From JBICHM01 sp043101835 (GTDB taxonomy: Bacteria; Planctomycetota; Phycisphaerae; Phycisphaerales; UBA1924): DNA of 16,314 nucleotides. The translations under genes were made by a program, and so were the position numbers. The notes below the pieces were generated by a model. That model worked only from the letters and a program-made list of their open reading frames with translations. It was not told the origin of the DNA and did no database searches. Shown one piece after another: positions 7,905 through 15,010 of this stretch (position 1 is the stretch's first letter; each line of letters starts with the position of its first letter). The DNA lies in the NCBI GenBank assembly GCA_043101835.1, contig JBICHM010000235.1, positions 1 to 16,314 of the forward strand, given 5' to 3'.

Positions 7905-9194
7905 ATGGGCGGCGTCGGCGTCATCGATCGGTTCCTGGAGGTCTTCGCCTCCTACATCGACTCAGGCTTCGGCCTGCTCGCGGGCGACGTCGCCTTCCTC
8001 GCGACCACGCTCATCGTCATCGACGTGACGCTCGCCGCACTCTTCTGGGCCTGGGGCGCCGATGACGACATCATCGGCCGGCTCGTCAAGAAGACGCTCT
8101 TCGTCGGCATCTTCGCCTACATCATCGGCAACTGGAACGCGCTTGCGCGCATCGTCTTCGAGAGCTTCGCCGGGCTCGGGCTTGTCGCCACCGGCGGCAG
8201 CATCAGCGCCGCGGAACTCCTGCAGCCCGGCCGGATCGCCGAGGTCGGACTCGAAGCGGGACAGCCGATCCTCGCTTCGATCGCCGACCTCATGGGCTTC
8301 GTCTCCTTCTTCGAGAACTTCATCCAGATCGCGATCCTGATGTTCGCCTGGATCGTCGTCGTGCTCGCCTTCTTCATCCTCGCGATCCAGCTCTTCGTGA
8401 CGCTGATCGAGTTCAAGCTCGCGACGCTCGCGGGCTTCATCCTCGTGCCCTTCGGTCTTTTCAACAAGACCGCCTTCATGGCCGAGCGCGTGCTCGGGCT
8501 CGTCATCTCCTCCGGCGTCAAGGTGCTGGTGCTCGCGGTAATCGTCGGGATCGGATCCACGATCTTCGGCGAGTTCACCGCCGGATTCGCGGTCGAGCCG
8601 ACCATCGAGGACGCGATGGCCGTCGTGCTCGGGGCGCTGTCGCTCCTCGCGCTCGGTATCTTCGGCCCCGGCATCGCCAACGGCATCGTCTCCGGCGGTC
8701 CGCAGCTCGGCGCGGGCGCGGCAGTCGGCACCGCGGTCGCGGCTGGCGGTACGCTTGTCGCTGGAGCGGCAGGCGCCAAGATGGGACTCGCCGCCGCGGG
8801 GGCCGCCGCCAGGGGTGGAGCCGCTGTCGCGGGCGGCGCCTCGACCGCCTACAGCATCGGCGCGGCGTCGGGATCGACCACGGCGGGCAAGGTCGCGGGT
8901 GGCATGACCGCCGTCGGCCAGGCCGGCATGAGCGCGGCGATCAACCCGCTGAAGAAGAGCCTCGGCGACAGCTACCGCTCCGGCTCGCGCGCCGCTTTCA
9001 CCGCCACCGGCGGCCAGTTCTCGAACAGCCCTTCCGCGATGCCCGCTCCTGCGAATGACGGCCCGCCCGCCTGGGCGCGCCGCATGAAACGCCAGCAATC
9101 CCTCCACCACGGTGTCGCCACCGCCGCCCATGTCGTCCGCTCCGGCGACCATGGCGGCGGCGGAACATCCGTCAGCCTCTCGGAGAAACCATGA
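7905..9194 (+). CDS. trbL: Conjugal transfer membrane protein TrbL (VirB6 family)
   Basis: A 429-residue polytopic protein, the VirB6-like inner-membrane part of the channel. Hydrophobic segments are seen at about 29-50, 62-80, 139-186 (probably two), 195-220 and 237-256. A conserved-looking core includes LIEFKLATLAGFILVPFG (167-184). After residue 258 it becomes a long Gly/Ala-rich region (about 260-345), and the polar tail holds PPAWARRMKRQQSLHHGV (387-404), commonly seen in this ICE family. The ATG follows trbK-alt by three bases. The end overlaps trbF in an ATGA. A long open frame on the opposite strand here is a high-GC artefact. Confidence 0.93.
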   Translation: MGGVGVIDRFLEVFASYIDSGFGLLAGDVAFLATTLIVIDVTLAALFWAWGADDDIIGRLVKKTLFVGIFAYIIGNWNALARIVFESFAGLGLVATGGSISAAELLQPGRIAEVGLEAGQPILASIADLMGFVSFFENFIQIAILMFAWIVVVLAFFILAIQLFVTLIEFKLATLAGFILVPFGLFNKTAFMAERVLGLVISSGVKVLVLAVIVGIGSTIFGEFTAGFAVEPTIEDAMAVVLGALSLLALGIFGPGIANGIVSGGPQLGAGAAVGTAVAAGGTLVAGAAGAKMGLAAAGAAARGGAAVAGGASTAYSIGAASGSTTAGKVAGGMTAVGQAGMSAAINPLKKSLGDSYRSGSRAAFTATGGQFSNSPSAMPAPANDGPPAWARRMKRQQSLHHGVATAAHVVRSGDHGGGGTSVSLSEKP

Positions 9195-9880
9195 GCCTCT
9201 TCAAACGCCCCAGCGTCAGATACTCCAAGACCCCCGAACCGGTCACGCCCTATCAGAAGGCCGCCCAGGTCTGGGACGAGCGCATCGGCTCGGCCCGCGT
9301 CCAGGCGCGCAACTGGCGGCTCATGGCGATGGGCTGCCTAATCCTTAGCACGGGCACCTCCGCCGCGCTGGTCTGGCAGTCGACCCGCAGCACAGTCGTT
9401 CCCTACGTGGTCGAAGTCGACCGGCTCGGCGCGGCGCAGGCCGTCGCGCCCGCGACAGAGAACTTCCGCCCGAACGATCCGCAGATCGCCTTCCACCTCG
9501 CGCGCTTCGTCGAGAACGTCCGCCAGGTCCCAGCCGACCCGATCGTGCTGCGGCAGAACTGGCTGCGCGCCTACGACTTCACCACCGACCGCGGCTCGGT
9601 CGCGCTCAACGACTACGCCCGCGTCAACGACCCCTTCGCCCGCGTCGGCGACGAACAGGTCGCGGTCGAGATCTCCTCGGTCATCCGCGCCTCGGACTCG
9701 AGTTTCCGCGTCGCCTGGACCGAGCGGCGATACCTCAATGGACAGCTCGCCCGCACCGAGCGCTGGACCGCCATCCTCACCGTCGTCCTGCAGCCGCCGC
9801 GCACCGCGGAGGCGCTCCGCAAGAATCCCCTCGGCGTCTTCGTGCACGCCATCAATTGGTCACGGGAGAACGCCCAATGA
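9191..9880 (+). CDS. trbF: Conjugal transfer protein TrbF (VirB8 family)
   Basis: A 229-residue bitopic inner-membrane protein. A basic cytoplasmic N-terminus (MSLFKRPSVRYSKTPEP) is followed by YQKAAQVWDERIGSARVQAR, a hydrophobic helix at about 43-62, and a periplasmic NTF2-like domain starting PYVVEVDRLG. VirB8 proteins are assembly factors linking the inner-membrane complex to the outer core. The start codon overlaps the trbL stop (ATGA, 9191-9194) and the stop overlaps the trbG start (ATGA, 9877-9880), so translation across trbL-F-G is probably coupled. Length and domain layout are normal for the family. Confidence 0.93.
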   Translation: MSLFKRPSVRYSKTPEPVTPYQKAAQVWDERIGSARVQARNWRLMAMGCLILSTGTSAALVWQSTRSTVVPYVVEVDRLGAAQAVAPATENFRPNDPQIAFHLARFVENVRQVPADPIVLRQNWLRAYDFTTDRGSVALNDYARVNDPFARVGDEQVAVEISSVIRASDSSFRVAWTERRYLNGQLARTERWTAILTVVLQPPRTAEALRKNPLGVFVHAINWSRENAQ

Positions 9881-10917
9881 CAGACACGATCCGTGCGACA
9901 CTTCGCATCTCAACACTGATCTTCACCGCAGCCCTCGCGGGCTGCGCCACGAACCCCCCGCTCGAGATCGCCTATGACGATCCGGTCGCCGCGACGCTCA
10001 TCGCCGATCCCCTGCGCCCGGCCGAGATCGTCGAGCGCCCCGAACCGCTGCCTCTTCCCGGCCAGCTCATGCGCGTGGATGCCGACGACCGTCCGCCCGA
10101 GGCCGCGGAACCTGCCGAGCGGATCGACCAGGCCAACGCCGCTGCGCGCATCGAACCGGTGCGCGACGGGTTCATCAACGCCGTGCAACTCTATCCGTAT
10201 TCCGCCGGCGCGCTCTATCAGGTTTACACGTCGCCCGGACAGATCACCGACATCGCGCTGCAGCCCGGCGAAAGCCTCGTCGGTTCCGGTCCGATCGCCG
10301 CCGGCGACACCGCGCGCTGGATCATCGGCGACACCGAGAGCGGGTCCGGCGAGAGCCGCCGCATCCATATCCTCGTCAAGCCGACCCGCCCCGATCTCAC
10401 CACCAACCTCGTCATCAACACCGACCGGCGGACCTATCACCTCGAGCTGCGCGCCACGCCATCGGCTTACATGGCGTCGGTCTCCTGGACCTATGCCGAG
10501 GACGCGCTGATCGCGCTGCGCCGCCGGAATGGCGAGGCCGAGGCCGCACTGCCGATCTCCCGCGAGGTTGCGCTCGAGGATCTCAACTTCCGCTATCGGA
10601 TCGAGGGCGACCGGCCGCCCTGGCGCCCGCGCCGTGCCTTCGACGATGGGCGGCAGGTCTTCATCGAGTTCCCGCGCGGCATCGGTCAGGGCGAGATGCC
10701 ACCGCTCTTCGTGATCGGACCCGAGGGCGAAGGCCAGCTCGTGAACTACCGCATCCGCCGCAACTACATGGTGGTCGACCGGCTGTTTGCCGCTGCCGAG
10801 CTGCGTCTCGGCGATCGTCAGCGCGCCGTGCGGATCGTGCGCACCGATGGGGTCAGGCGCGGCGCGCACCGGGATGAAACGGTCGTCTCGGCCTCGCGGC
10901 CGGACGATGATCGGTGA
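9877..10917 (+). CDS. trbG: Conjugal transfer protein TrbG (VirB9 family), predicted lipoprotein
   Basis: A 346-residue outer-core component. The N-terminus carries a signal sequence with a good lipobox, L20-A21-G22-C23, so the mature protein is probably lipid-anchored at C23. The VirB9 domain begins near NAVQLYPYSAGALYQVYT (101-118), and a second half (about 231-305) includes YRIEGDRPPWRPRRAFDD and VNYRIRRNYMVVDRLF, typical VirB9/TrbG signatures. ATG 9877 was chosen over in-frame ATG 9856 because GGGAGAA lies at 9864-9870 and because it gives the compact signal peptide. It overlaps trbF by four bases. VirB9 relatives bind VirB10 (TrbI) and form the outer ring of the channel. RP4 also has the lipoprotein TrbH, which is not seen here; TrbG may take its role, which is an inference. 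Confidence 0.92.
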   Translation: MTDTIRATLRISTLIFTAALAGCATNPPLEIAYDDPVAATLIADPLRPAEIVERPEPLPLPGQLMRVDADDRPPEAAEPAERIDQANAAARIEPVRDGFINAVQLYPYSAGALYQVYTSPGQITDIALQPGESLVGSGPIAAGDTARWIIGDTESGSGESRRIHILVKPTRPDLTTNLVINTDRRTYHLELRATPSAYMASVSWTYAEDALIALRRRNGEAEAALPISREVALEDLNFRYRIEGDRPPWRPRRAFDDGRQVFIEFPRGIGQGEMPPLFVIGPEGEGQLVNYRIRRNYMVVDRLFAAAELRLGDRQRAVRIVRTDGVRRGAHRDETVVSASRPDDDR

Positions 10918-10922
10918 GCGCC

Positions 10923-12155
10923 ATGAGCAATCCTGAAACCGACCGGGAAGAGAAGGAAGCGGGGCGCCAACCGATCCGAGATACGCCGCGCTCCGAGAAG
11001 GACATCGCCGCCGAACTCCGCCTGCGACCCGATCCGCCCCGCGTCATGCGGCTGTCGCGGAGAGCCATCGCGGTGCTCGCCGGCGCAGGCGGGCTCGGGC
11101 TAGCGGCAATCCTGATCGTCGCGCTGCAGGACGGGGGCTCGATCGACGGACCGGCCGAGCTGTTCTCGACCGAGCGTGTCCAGCAGGCTGAGGGCCTGAT
11201 CGGGCTTCCGAGCGATTATGGCCAAGTGCCGCAACTCGGCCCGCCGTTGCCGGGCGAACTCGGTCGTCCGGTCCTCTCGGCGCAGCGGCGGGGCACGCCG
11301 GTCCCACCGGTGTTCACACCGGCGGCGCCGGCGGTCGATCCTGCGGAGCAACTCCGCATGCAGGAGGAGGAAGCTGCCCGACTGAGCCGCCTGTTCGCCG
11401 AGGCCAACACCGCCGTGAACGCGGCCGCGCCTCCAAGGAGTACGGTCGCGCCTCCGGCAGGAGAGTTTGGCGCGTTGTTCCCGGCCACGGCGCAGCAGGC
11501 AACGCAGCTCGACGAAACGGACCGCAGAGAAGACTTCCTGAACCGCGAGGTGGATCGCCGCACCACCGCCGCCGACAGGCTGCAACCGCCGCCGAGCCCC
11601 TACGTACTGCAGGCGGGGTCGGTGATCGAGGCGGCGCTACTCACCGGCCTGCGCTCCGACCTGCCGGGCCAGATCAGCGCCCAGGTCACCGCCAATGTCT
11701 ACGACAGCCCGACGGGGCGGTTCCTGCTCATCCCGCAGGGATCCCGCCTCCTCGGCGAATACGATAGCCGCGTCGCCGCCGGCCAATCGCGGCTGCTGCT
11801 GGCCTGGACGCGGCTCATCCTGCCCGACGGGCGGTCGATCGTCCTCGAACGCCAGCCCGGCACCGACGAGGCGGGCTATGCGGGCCTCCAGGACCGGGTC
11901 GACAACCATTGGGGTCGGGTGTTCCTTGCCGCGGGCTTGGCCACGGTGCTCAACATCGGCCTCGAGACCGGGCGCGACGATGACAGCGACATCGCCCGCG
12001 CGATCCGCGAGGGAACCCAGGACACGATCGGTCGCACGGGCGAGGAGATCGTGCGACGCCAGCTCCAGATCCCGCCGACGCTCACGATCCAACCGGGCTT
12101 CCCGGTGCGGGTCATGGTGACGCGGGACCTGATCCTGGAGCCGTTAGGAGACTGA
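10923..12155 (+). CDS. trbI: Conjugal transfer protein TrbI (VirB10 family)
   Basis: A 410-residue VirB10-type protein that spans from the inner to the outer membrane. A polar cytoplasmic N-terminus is followed by a transmembrane helix at about 48-69, then a Pro/Ala-rich linker (about 75-220) and the VirB10 domain (about 225-405). The domain includes VLQAGSVIEAALLTGLRSDL, LIPQGSRLLGEYDS and WTRLILPDGRSIVLER, all strong family signatures. Two starts are possible: GTG 10914, which overlaps the trbG stop, and ATG 10923; neither has a clear ribosome site. I use the ATG, with low certainty on this point. The DUF2274 gene follows two bases after the stop. Confidence 0.93.
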   Translation: MSNPETDREEKEAGRQPIRDTPRSEKDIAAELRLRPDPPRVMRLSRRAIAVLAGAGGLGLAAILIVALQDGGSIDGPAELFSTERVQQAEGLIGLPSDYGQVPQLGPPLPGELGRPVLSAQRRGTPVPPVFTPAAPAVDPAEQLRMQEEEAARLSRLFAEANTAVNAAAPPRSTVAPPAGEFGALFPATAQQATQLDETDRREDFLNREVDRRTTAADRLQPPPSPYVLQAGSVIEAALLTGLRSDLPGQISAQVTANVYDSPTGRFLLIPQGSRLLGEYDSRVAAGQSRLLLAWTRLILPDGRSIVLERQPGTDEAGYAGLQDRVDNHWGRVFLAAGLATVLNIGLETGRDDDSDIARAIREGTQDTIGRTGEEIVRRQLQIPPTLTIQPGFPVRVMVTRDLILEPLGD

Positions 12156-12157
12156 CG

Positions 12158-12415
12158 ATGACGAAACTCAAGCTTGGCGCGATCCCCGACGACAAGCCCG
12201 TCAAGCTGACGGTCGAACTGCCCGCCGATGTCCACCGCGACCTCGCCGCCTATGCCGAGGTCTTGGCGCGCGAGACCGGCCAGACCCTCGAACCGGCCAA
12301 GCTCATCGCGCCCATGCTTTCGAGGTTCATGGCGACGGATCGCGCGTTCGCAAAGCTCAGAAAAGAGCGCCGCTCCGCTTCGCCTCGATCCGCGCCAGGC
12401 TCAGAAACCGCCTGA
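12158..12415 (+). CDS. DUF2274 protein at the end of the trb operon, 3' end altered
   Basis: An 85-residue protein of the DUF2274 family, commonly the last gene after trbI in alphaproteobacterial ICEs. A strand-helix-helix layout is visible: VKLTVELPADVHRDLAAYAE (15-34), then helix VLARETGQ and EPAKLIAPMLSRFMATDRAF (46-65). This suggests a ribbon-helix-helix-like fold; its function is unknown. AGGAG at 12146-12150 precedes the ATG. The conserved core stops near residue 68. The last 19 or so codons (from 12357) lie antisense to the 3' end of the convergent lysR gene and read as a low-complexity Ser/Pro/Arg tail, so the native end was probably replaced when the accessory module joined here. Confidence 0.85.
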   Translation: MTKLKLGAIPDDKPVKLTVELPADVHRDLAAYAEVLARETGQTLEPAKLIAPMLSRFMATDRAFAKLRKERRSASPRSAPGSETA

Positions 12416-13286
12416 GCGCGGGATTGTCGTTCTCGGGACGCCAGGTAATGGAGAAGGGAACGGTCTCGTCCACTTCGCCGATTGGAACGAAGGCAACGTT
12501 CGGGTAATGGACGCCGCGCCAGTGATCGGCGACCAAGCTGATGCCGACTCCAAGCCCGACCAGGTTCATGATCCCTTCCCGGCCGAGTTGATGCCGCCGA
12601 ACTGTCGCCGAGCGTCCGAGATCGCTGAGGTGACGTACAATATAGTCATGGATCTCAGGACCTGGTTCGTGCGTACTGACGATGAAGGCGGCGTCGCCGA
12701 CATCGGCCCAAGCGAGGCGATCTCTTTTGGCATAAGGACTGTCGGTGGCAACCGCGAGAAAGACGTTTTCGCGGTCGAGCAAGAGGCTGTCCCCAAGTTC
12801 GGCGGGCGGTTCGCCAGCCGCAATCACTACATCAATGGCCCGGTGACTGAGCTGTGATAGAAGCCTGTTCCTGTGAGACTCACTGAAACTGACGTCAATT
12901 TGCGCATGAGCGTGCAGGAATGATTCGATGAGGTTTCTCACAGAACCATGAGAGAGAGACGCTATAACGCCCACGCGCAATTCGCCGTTGTCGGCGACTC
13001 CTGCAGCCTGTGCGGTGAATATGGCGGCATCGAAACGACTAGCGATCTCTCTGGTGTCGTCGGCGAAGCGCGTGCCGGCACGGGTAAGCCGAGCACCGCC
13101 CTGCCAGCGTTCGAACAGAGAAACGCCAAGCATGTTCTCCAGTTTTTGAATACGGCGCGTCACCGCCGATTGAGCGACGCCAAGTAAAACTGCGGCCTTT
13201 CGGAAACTGCCAGCCTCAGCAACCGAGAGAAACACTTCGAAATCATATAGCTCGACGCGCCGGAAATGTCTGAGAGCCCGAGTCAT
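12357..13286 (-). CDS. LysR-family transcriptional regulator
   Basis: A 309-residue LysR-type regulator. The winged helix-turn-helix is at about 12-71: ELYDFEVFLSVAEAGSFRKA, then LGVAQSAVTRRIQKLENMLG and SLFERWQGG. An effector-binding domain of normal size follows (about 95-300). These proteins bind DNA as tetramers and usually need a small-molecule co-inducer, unknown here. No clear ribosome site precedes the start. The ATG is 4 bp after the glutathione S-transferase stop on the same strand, so it is probably the third gene of the doxX operon, which is less common for LysR regulators than a divergent position. The 3' end overlaps the DUF2274 gene by 59 bp, convergently. GC is about 48% in one line counted, below that of the trb genes. 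A long + strand frame inside it is a shadow. Confidence 0.9.
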   Translation of the reverse strand: MTRALRHFRRVELYDFEVFLSVAEAGSFRKAAVLLGVAQSAVTRRIQKLENMLGVSLFERWQGGARLTRAGTRFADDTREIASRFDAAIFTAQAAGVADNGELRVGVIASLSHGSVRNLIESFLHAHAQIDVSFSESHRNRLLSQLSHRAIDVVIAAGEPPAELGDSLLLDRENVFLAVATDSPYAKRDRLAWADVGDAAFIVSTHEPGPEIHDYIVRHLSDLGRSATVRRHQLGREGIMNLVGLGVGISLVADHWRGVHYPNVAFVPIGEVDETVPFSITWRPENDNPALRRFLSLARIEAKRSGALF

Positions 13287-13290
13287 ACCG

Positions 13291-13995
13291 CTACAATCGA
13301 GCAGGACTCACAGGGAGTACCTCACCTGCTTCGACGCTCATCAGACCCGTGAGGTGGGAGTTTCGCGCCTTCAGGAAAGTCCAGAGGCGCGCATCATAGT
13401 CATCGGGCACTGCCGACCGGATCGACGGTCTCTCTGCAAGAAATGCACGCCAAGCAGCCAGTTTGGGTTTGCCCGCCAGCACGCCGAAATCGCCGATCCT
13501 GTCGAAAGTGTCGAAGTAGCGAAAGACCGGCCCGAACACGGCATCGACGAGGCTAAAGGACTTGCCGCCGAACCATGATTGGCCGGCGAGGCGGTCTTCC
13601 AGACGGGCGAACTTCGCCGCCATTGCTTCCGTTTTCGCAACAAAGGACCGCTCGTCCTTGGCGTTGTAGAAGCCGGCGATGTCACCCAGGACAGCCGAGC
13701 CGAATTCGATCCAGGAGCGGTGCTCGGCCCTGGCGAGCGGGTCGCGCGGGTGCAGCGCCTTGCGCTGTGTCTCCTCAAGATACTCTAGGATGACGGCGGA
13801 TTCGAAGACCGCCGTCTCGCCGACTTTGAGCACGGGCGTCTTGCCGAGCGGCGACAGGGCGACGAACCAGCCAGGCTTGTTGGAGAGATCGACATAAACG
13901 CGTTCGTGCTTCACCTTCTTTTCGGTCAGGGCAATGACCGCACGCTGAACATACGGGCAGAGGTGGTGGCTGATCAGGGTAAGCTTCGCCGTCAT
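13291..13995 (-). CDS. Glutathione S-transferase family protein
   Basis: A 234-residue soluble protein with a glutathione S-transferase layout. The thioredoxin-like N-terminal domain holds ISHHLCPYVQRAV with C13-P14-Y15, a catalytic Cys site like that of omega, lambda and dehydroascorbate-reductase-type enzymes. It also has K52-T53-P54-V55 with the expected cis-Pro, and E65-S66, the usual contact for the glutathione gamma-Glu group. A helical C-terminal domain follows from about 85. A Cys site suggests thiol transfer or deglutathionylation of quinones or other electrophiles rather than classical conjugation, but the substrate is not readable. The start at 13995 overlaps the doxX stop in an ATGA. 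A longer frame back to 14481 runs through doxX and was rejected. Confidence 0.9.
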   Translation of the reverse strand: MTAKLTLISHHLCPYVQRAVIALTEKKVKHERVYVDLSNKPGWFVALSPLGKTPVLKVGETAVFESAVILEYLEETQRKALHPRDPLARAEHRSWIEFGSAVLGDIAGFYNAKDERSFVAKTEAMAAKFARLEDRLAGQSWFGGKSFSLVDAVFGPVFRYFDTFDRIGDFGVLAGKPKLAAWRAFLAERPSIRSAVPDDYDARLWTFLKARNSHLTGLMSVEAGEVLPVSPARL

Positions 13996-14438
13996 GTCCG
14001 CTCTCTCGAAGCAAGTGCCGGAATGACTGCGCCGATGGGACGCGAGGGAACGAGCGCGTAGCGTCCGTCGCCGAGCATGAATTGGCAGACGGCCAGCAGC
14101 GTCAGGTAAAGCGGATATTCCCAGCCGCCATTCTCGTACCCGAACATCCAGCCGTTGCCCCAATGCGCCCAGGTCGCGCCGGCGAGGATCGGTGCAAGGC
14201 CGAGGGCGACCCAGCGCGTCTGTATACCGAGCACCAGAAGTATCCCTCCGACCGCCTCGGCGGCGAAAACGACATAGGCGAACCACCCCGGCAAACCGAT
14301 CGATGTGAAGAACTGGGCCGTGCCCGGCAGCGTGAAGACGAACAGCTTCAGTAACAGGCTGTGCGCGATGAACATGACGCCCAGCGCCACGCGCAGCAGC
14401 GTGACGGCGAAGGGCGCAATCTTGGGGTCGAGTAGCAT
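13992..14438 (-). CDS. DoxX-family membrane protein
   Basis: A 148-residue protein with four hydrophobic helices, at about 9-31, 51-71, 74-93 and 108-124. The segments LLRVALGVMFIAHSLLLKLF and FAAEAVGGILLVLGIQTRWV are typical of the DoxX/TQO-small-subunit family. Bacterial DoxX proteins often accompany quinone or electrophile stress genes, for example MhqP under the MarR-type MhqR in Bacillus subtilis, which is established for that system. The start at 14438 is fixed by a strong ribosome site, AAGGAG seven bases upstream on the - strand. A longer in-frame start at 14495 would overlap the promoter and was rejected. It is first in the doxX-gst-lysR operon, with the start of gst overlapping its stop by four bases. 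Confidence 0.88.
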   Translation of the reverse strand: MLLDPKIAPFAVTLLRVALGVMFIAHSLLLKLFVFTLPGTAQFFTSIGLPGWFAYVVFAAEAVGGILLVLGIQTRWVALGLAPILAGATWAHWGNGWMFGYENGGWEYPLYLTLLAVCQFMLGDGRYALVPSRPIGAVIPALASRERT

Positions 14439-14450
14439 GCGGATCTCCTT

Positions 14451-14464
14451 GATGCAGATGAATC
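14451..14464. promoter_or_regulatory. Operator-like palindrome 1 (near doxX transcription start)
   Basis: GATGCA-GA-TGAATC is an imperfect 6-2-6 palindrome with one mismatched arm base. It matches the 14500-14513 site at 11 of 14 positions. It covers the expected transcription start of doxX and lies just upstream of its ribosome site. It is probably the weakest of three sites for the adjacent MarR-type regulator. Confidence 0.5.
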
Positions 14465-14466
14465 GA

Positions 14467-14495
14467 CATATACATGCACATGCATGCACCGTCAA
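14467..14495 (-). promoter_or_regulatory. Predicted sigma-70 promoter of doxX-gst-lysR
   Basis: On the - strand a -35 box TTGACG (14495-14490) and a -10 box TATATG (14472-14467) are separated by exactly 17 bp. The matches to the sigma-70 consensus are 5 of 6 and 4 of 6. Transcription would start near 14460, about 22 bases before the doxX ATG. The central palindrome (14473-14486) fills the spacer, so a bound regulator would block polymerase. Confidence 0.6.
14473..14486. promoter_or_regulatory. Operator-like palindrome 2 (inside doxX promoter spacer)
   Basis: CATGCA-CA-TGCATG is a perfect 6-2-6 palindrome sharing the ATGCA-N2-TGCAT core with its neighbours. It lies wholly within the 17-bp spacer of the predicted doxX promoter, the classical place for a repressor site. 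Its centre is 22 bp from site 1 and 27 bp from site 3. Confidence 0.6.
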
Positions 14496-14497
14496 TC

Positions 14498-14526
14498 TTG
14501 ATGCAACTGCATCTTGTTGGTATGAA
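14498..14526 (+). promoter_or_regulatory. Candidate promoter of the marR gene
   Basis: TTGATG (14498-14503) and TATGAA (14521-14526) are 17 bp apart, each matching the sigma-70 consensus at 4 of 6 bases. The -35 box overlaps palindrome 3, which would allow autoregulation. Transcription would start about at the marR ATG (14532), implying a leaderless message. The hexamers are only moderate. Confidence 0.4.
14500..14513. promoter_or_regulatory. Operator-like palindrome 3 (at marR promoter)
   Basis: GATGCA-AC-TGCATC is a perfect 6-2-6 palindrome with the shared ATGCA-N2-TGCAT core. It overlaps the candidate marR -35 box and lies just upstream of the doxX -35 box (14490-14495). It could serve both promoters. 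Confidence 0.6.
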
Positions 14527-14531
14527 GGCTC

Positions 14532-14975
14532 ATGCCAAACGAAAAGCGCGATCTCTCTGATGAAACCGTGACAGCCTGGGCGCGGCTGGTCCGTATCTCG
14601 CAGGCCGTGCTCTCGAAGGTTGAAGCTGATCTGAAGGCAGCGGACCTGCCGCCGCTCTCTTGGTACGACGCACTTCTGGAGTTGGAGCGTGCGCGGCCCG
14701 ATGGGCTGCGTCCCTATCAGCTTCAGGAACGTATGCTGTTGGCTCAGTACAACATGTCGAGACTTACCGACCGGCTGGCAAAAGCGGGCTATATCGAGCG
14801 CGAGGATTGTTCCGATGACGGACGCGGACAGATTCTCAAGATCGACTCTGCGGGGCGCGGCTTGCTACAGCGAATGTGGCCAGTCTACCGGAAAGCCATC
14901 GCGGCGCATTTCGCGGAAAAGCTCGACACCGGCGAGACCGCGGCGCTGTCGCGGATGCTCATCAAGCTCCGCTGA
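14532..14975 (+). CDS. MarR-family transcriptional regulator
   Basis: A 147-residue MarR-type regulator. The fold reads as a dimerisation helix (about 12-36), LSWYDALLELERA (42-54), a recognition region LAQYNMSRLTDRLAKAGYIE (70-89), a wing with ERE-D-C93-SDDGRG, and a C-terminal dimerisation helix. MarR proteins are dimeric repressors released by phenolics, quinones or oxidants. The single Cys, C93, lies in the DNA-contacting wing. The gene is divergent from doxX across 93 bp holding three similar palindromes, so it very probably represses doxX-gst and itself. GAAGG at 14524-14528 is only three bases from the ATG, too close for a good ribosome site. No gene of intact length follows before the tRNA. 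Confidence 0.92.
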   Translation: MPNEKRDLSDETVTAWARLVRISQAVLSKVEADLKAADLPPLSWYDALLELERARPDGLRPYQLQERMLLAQYNMSRLTDRLAKAGYIEREDCSDDGRGQILKIDSAGRGLLQRMWPVYRKAIAAHFAEKLDTGETAALSRMLIKLR

Positions 14976-15010
14976 CAGCTCTCATCTAAAAGCAATCTCC
15001 CTCGGCTATT

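Noticed and set aside
7962..9152. Long open frame (396 codons) on the - strand opposite trbL
   Set aside because: High-GC codon shadow: composition is very rich in Asp, Glu, Arg and Gly with no recognisable domain, and the + strand has a clear TrbL with membrane segments.
9910..10869. Long open frame (319 codons) on the - strand opposite trbG
   Set aside because: It mirrors the TrbG codons, has no domain or ribosome site, and trbG is unmistakable.
12228..12857. + strand open frame of 209 codons running out of the DUF2274 region
   Set aside because: It is the complement of lysR with no domain of its own.
13996..14481. Upstream extension of the GST frame on the - strand
   Set aside because: It runs through doxX in another frame; the ATGA overlap at 13992-13995 gives a normal GST N-terminus.
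14439..14495. Longer doxX start at 14495
   Set aside because: It would place coding sequence across the promoter and palindromes, and gives a Cys/His-rich leader unlike the family; ATG 14438 has AAGGAG.
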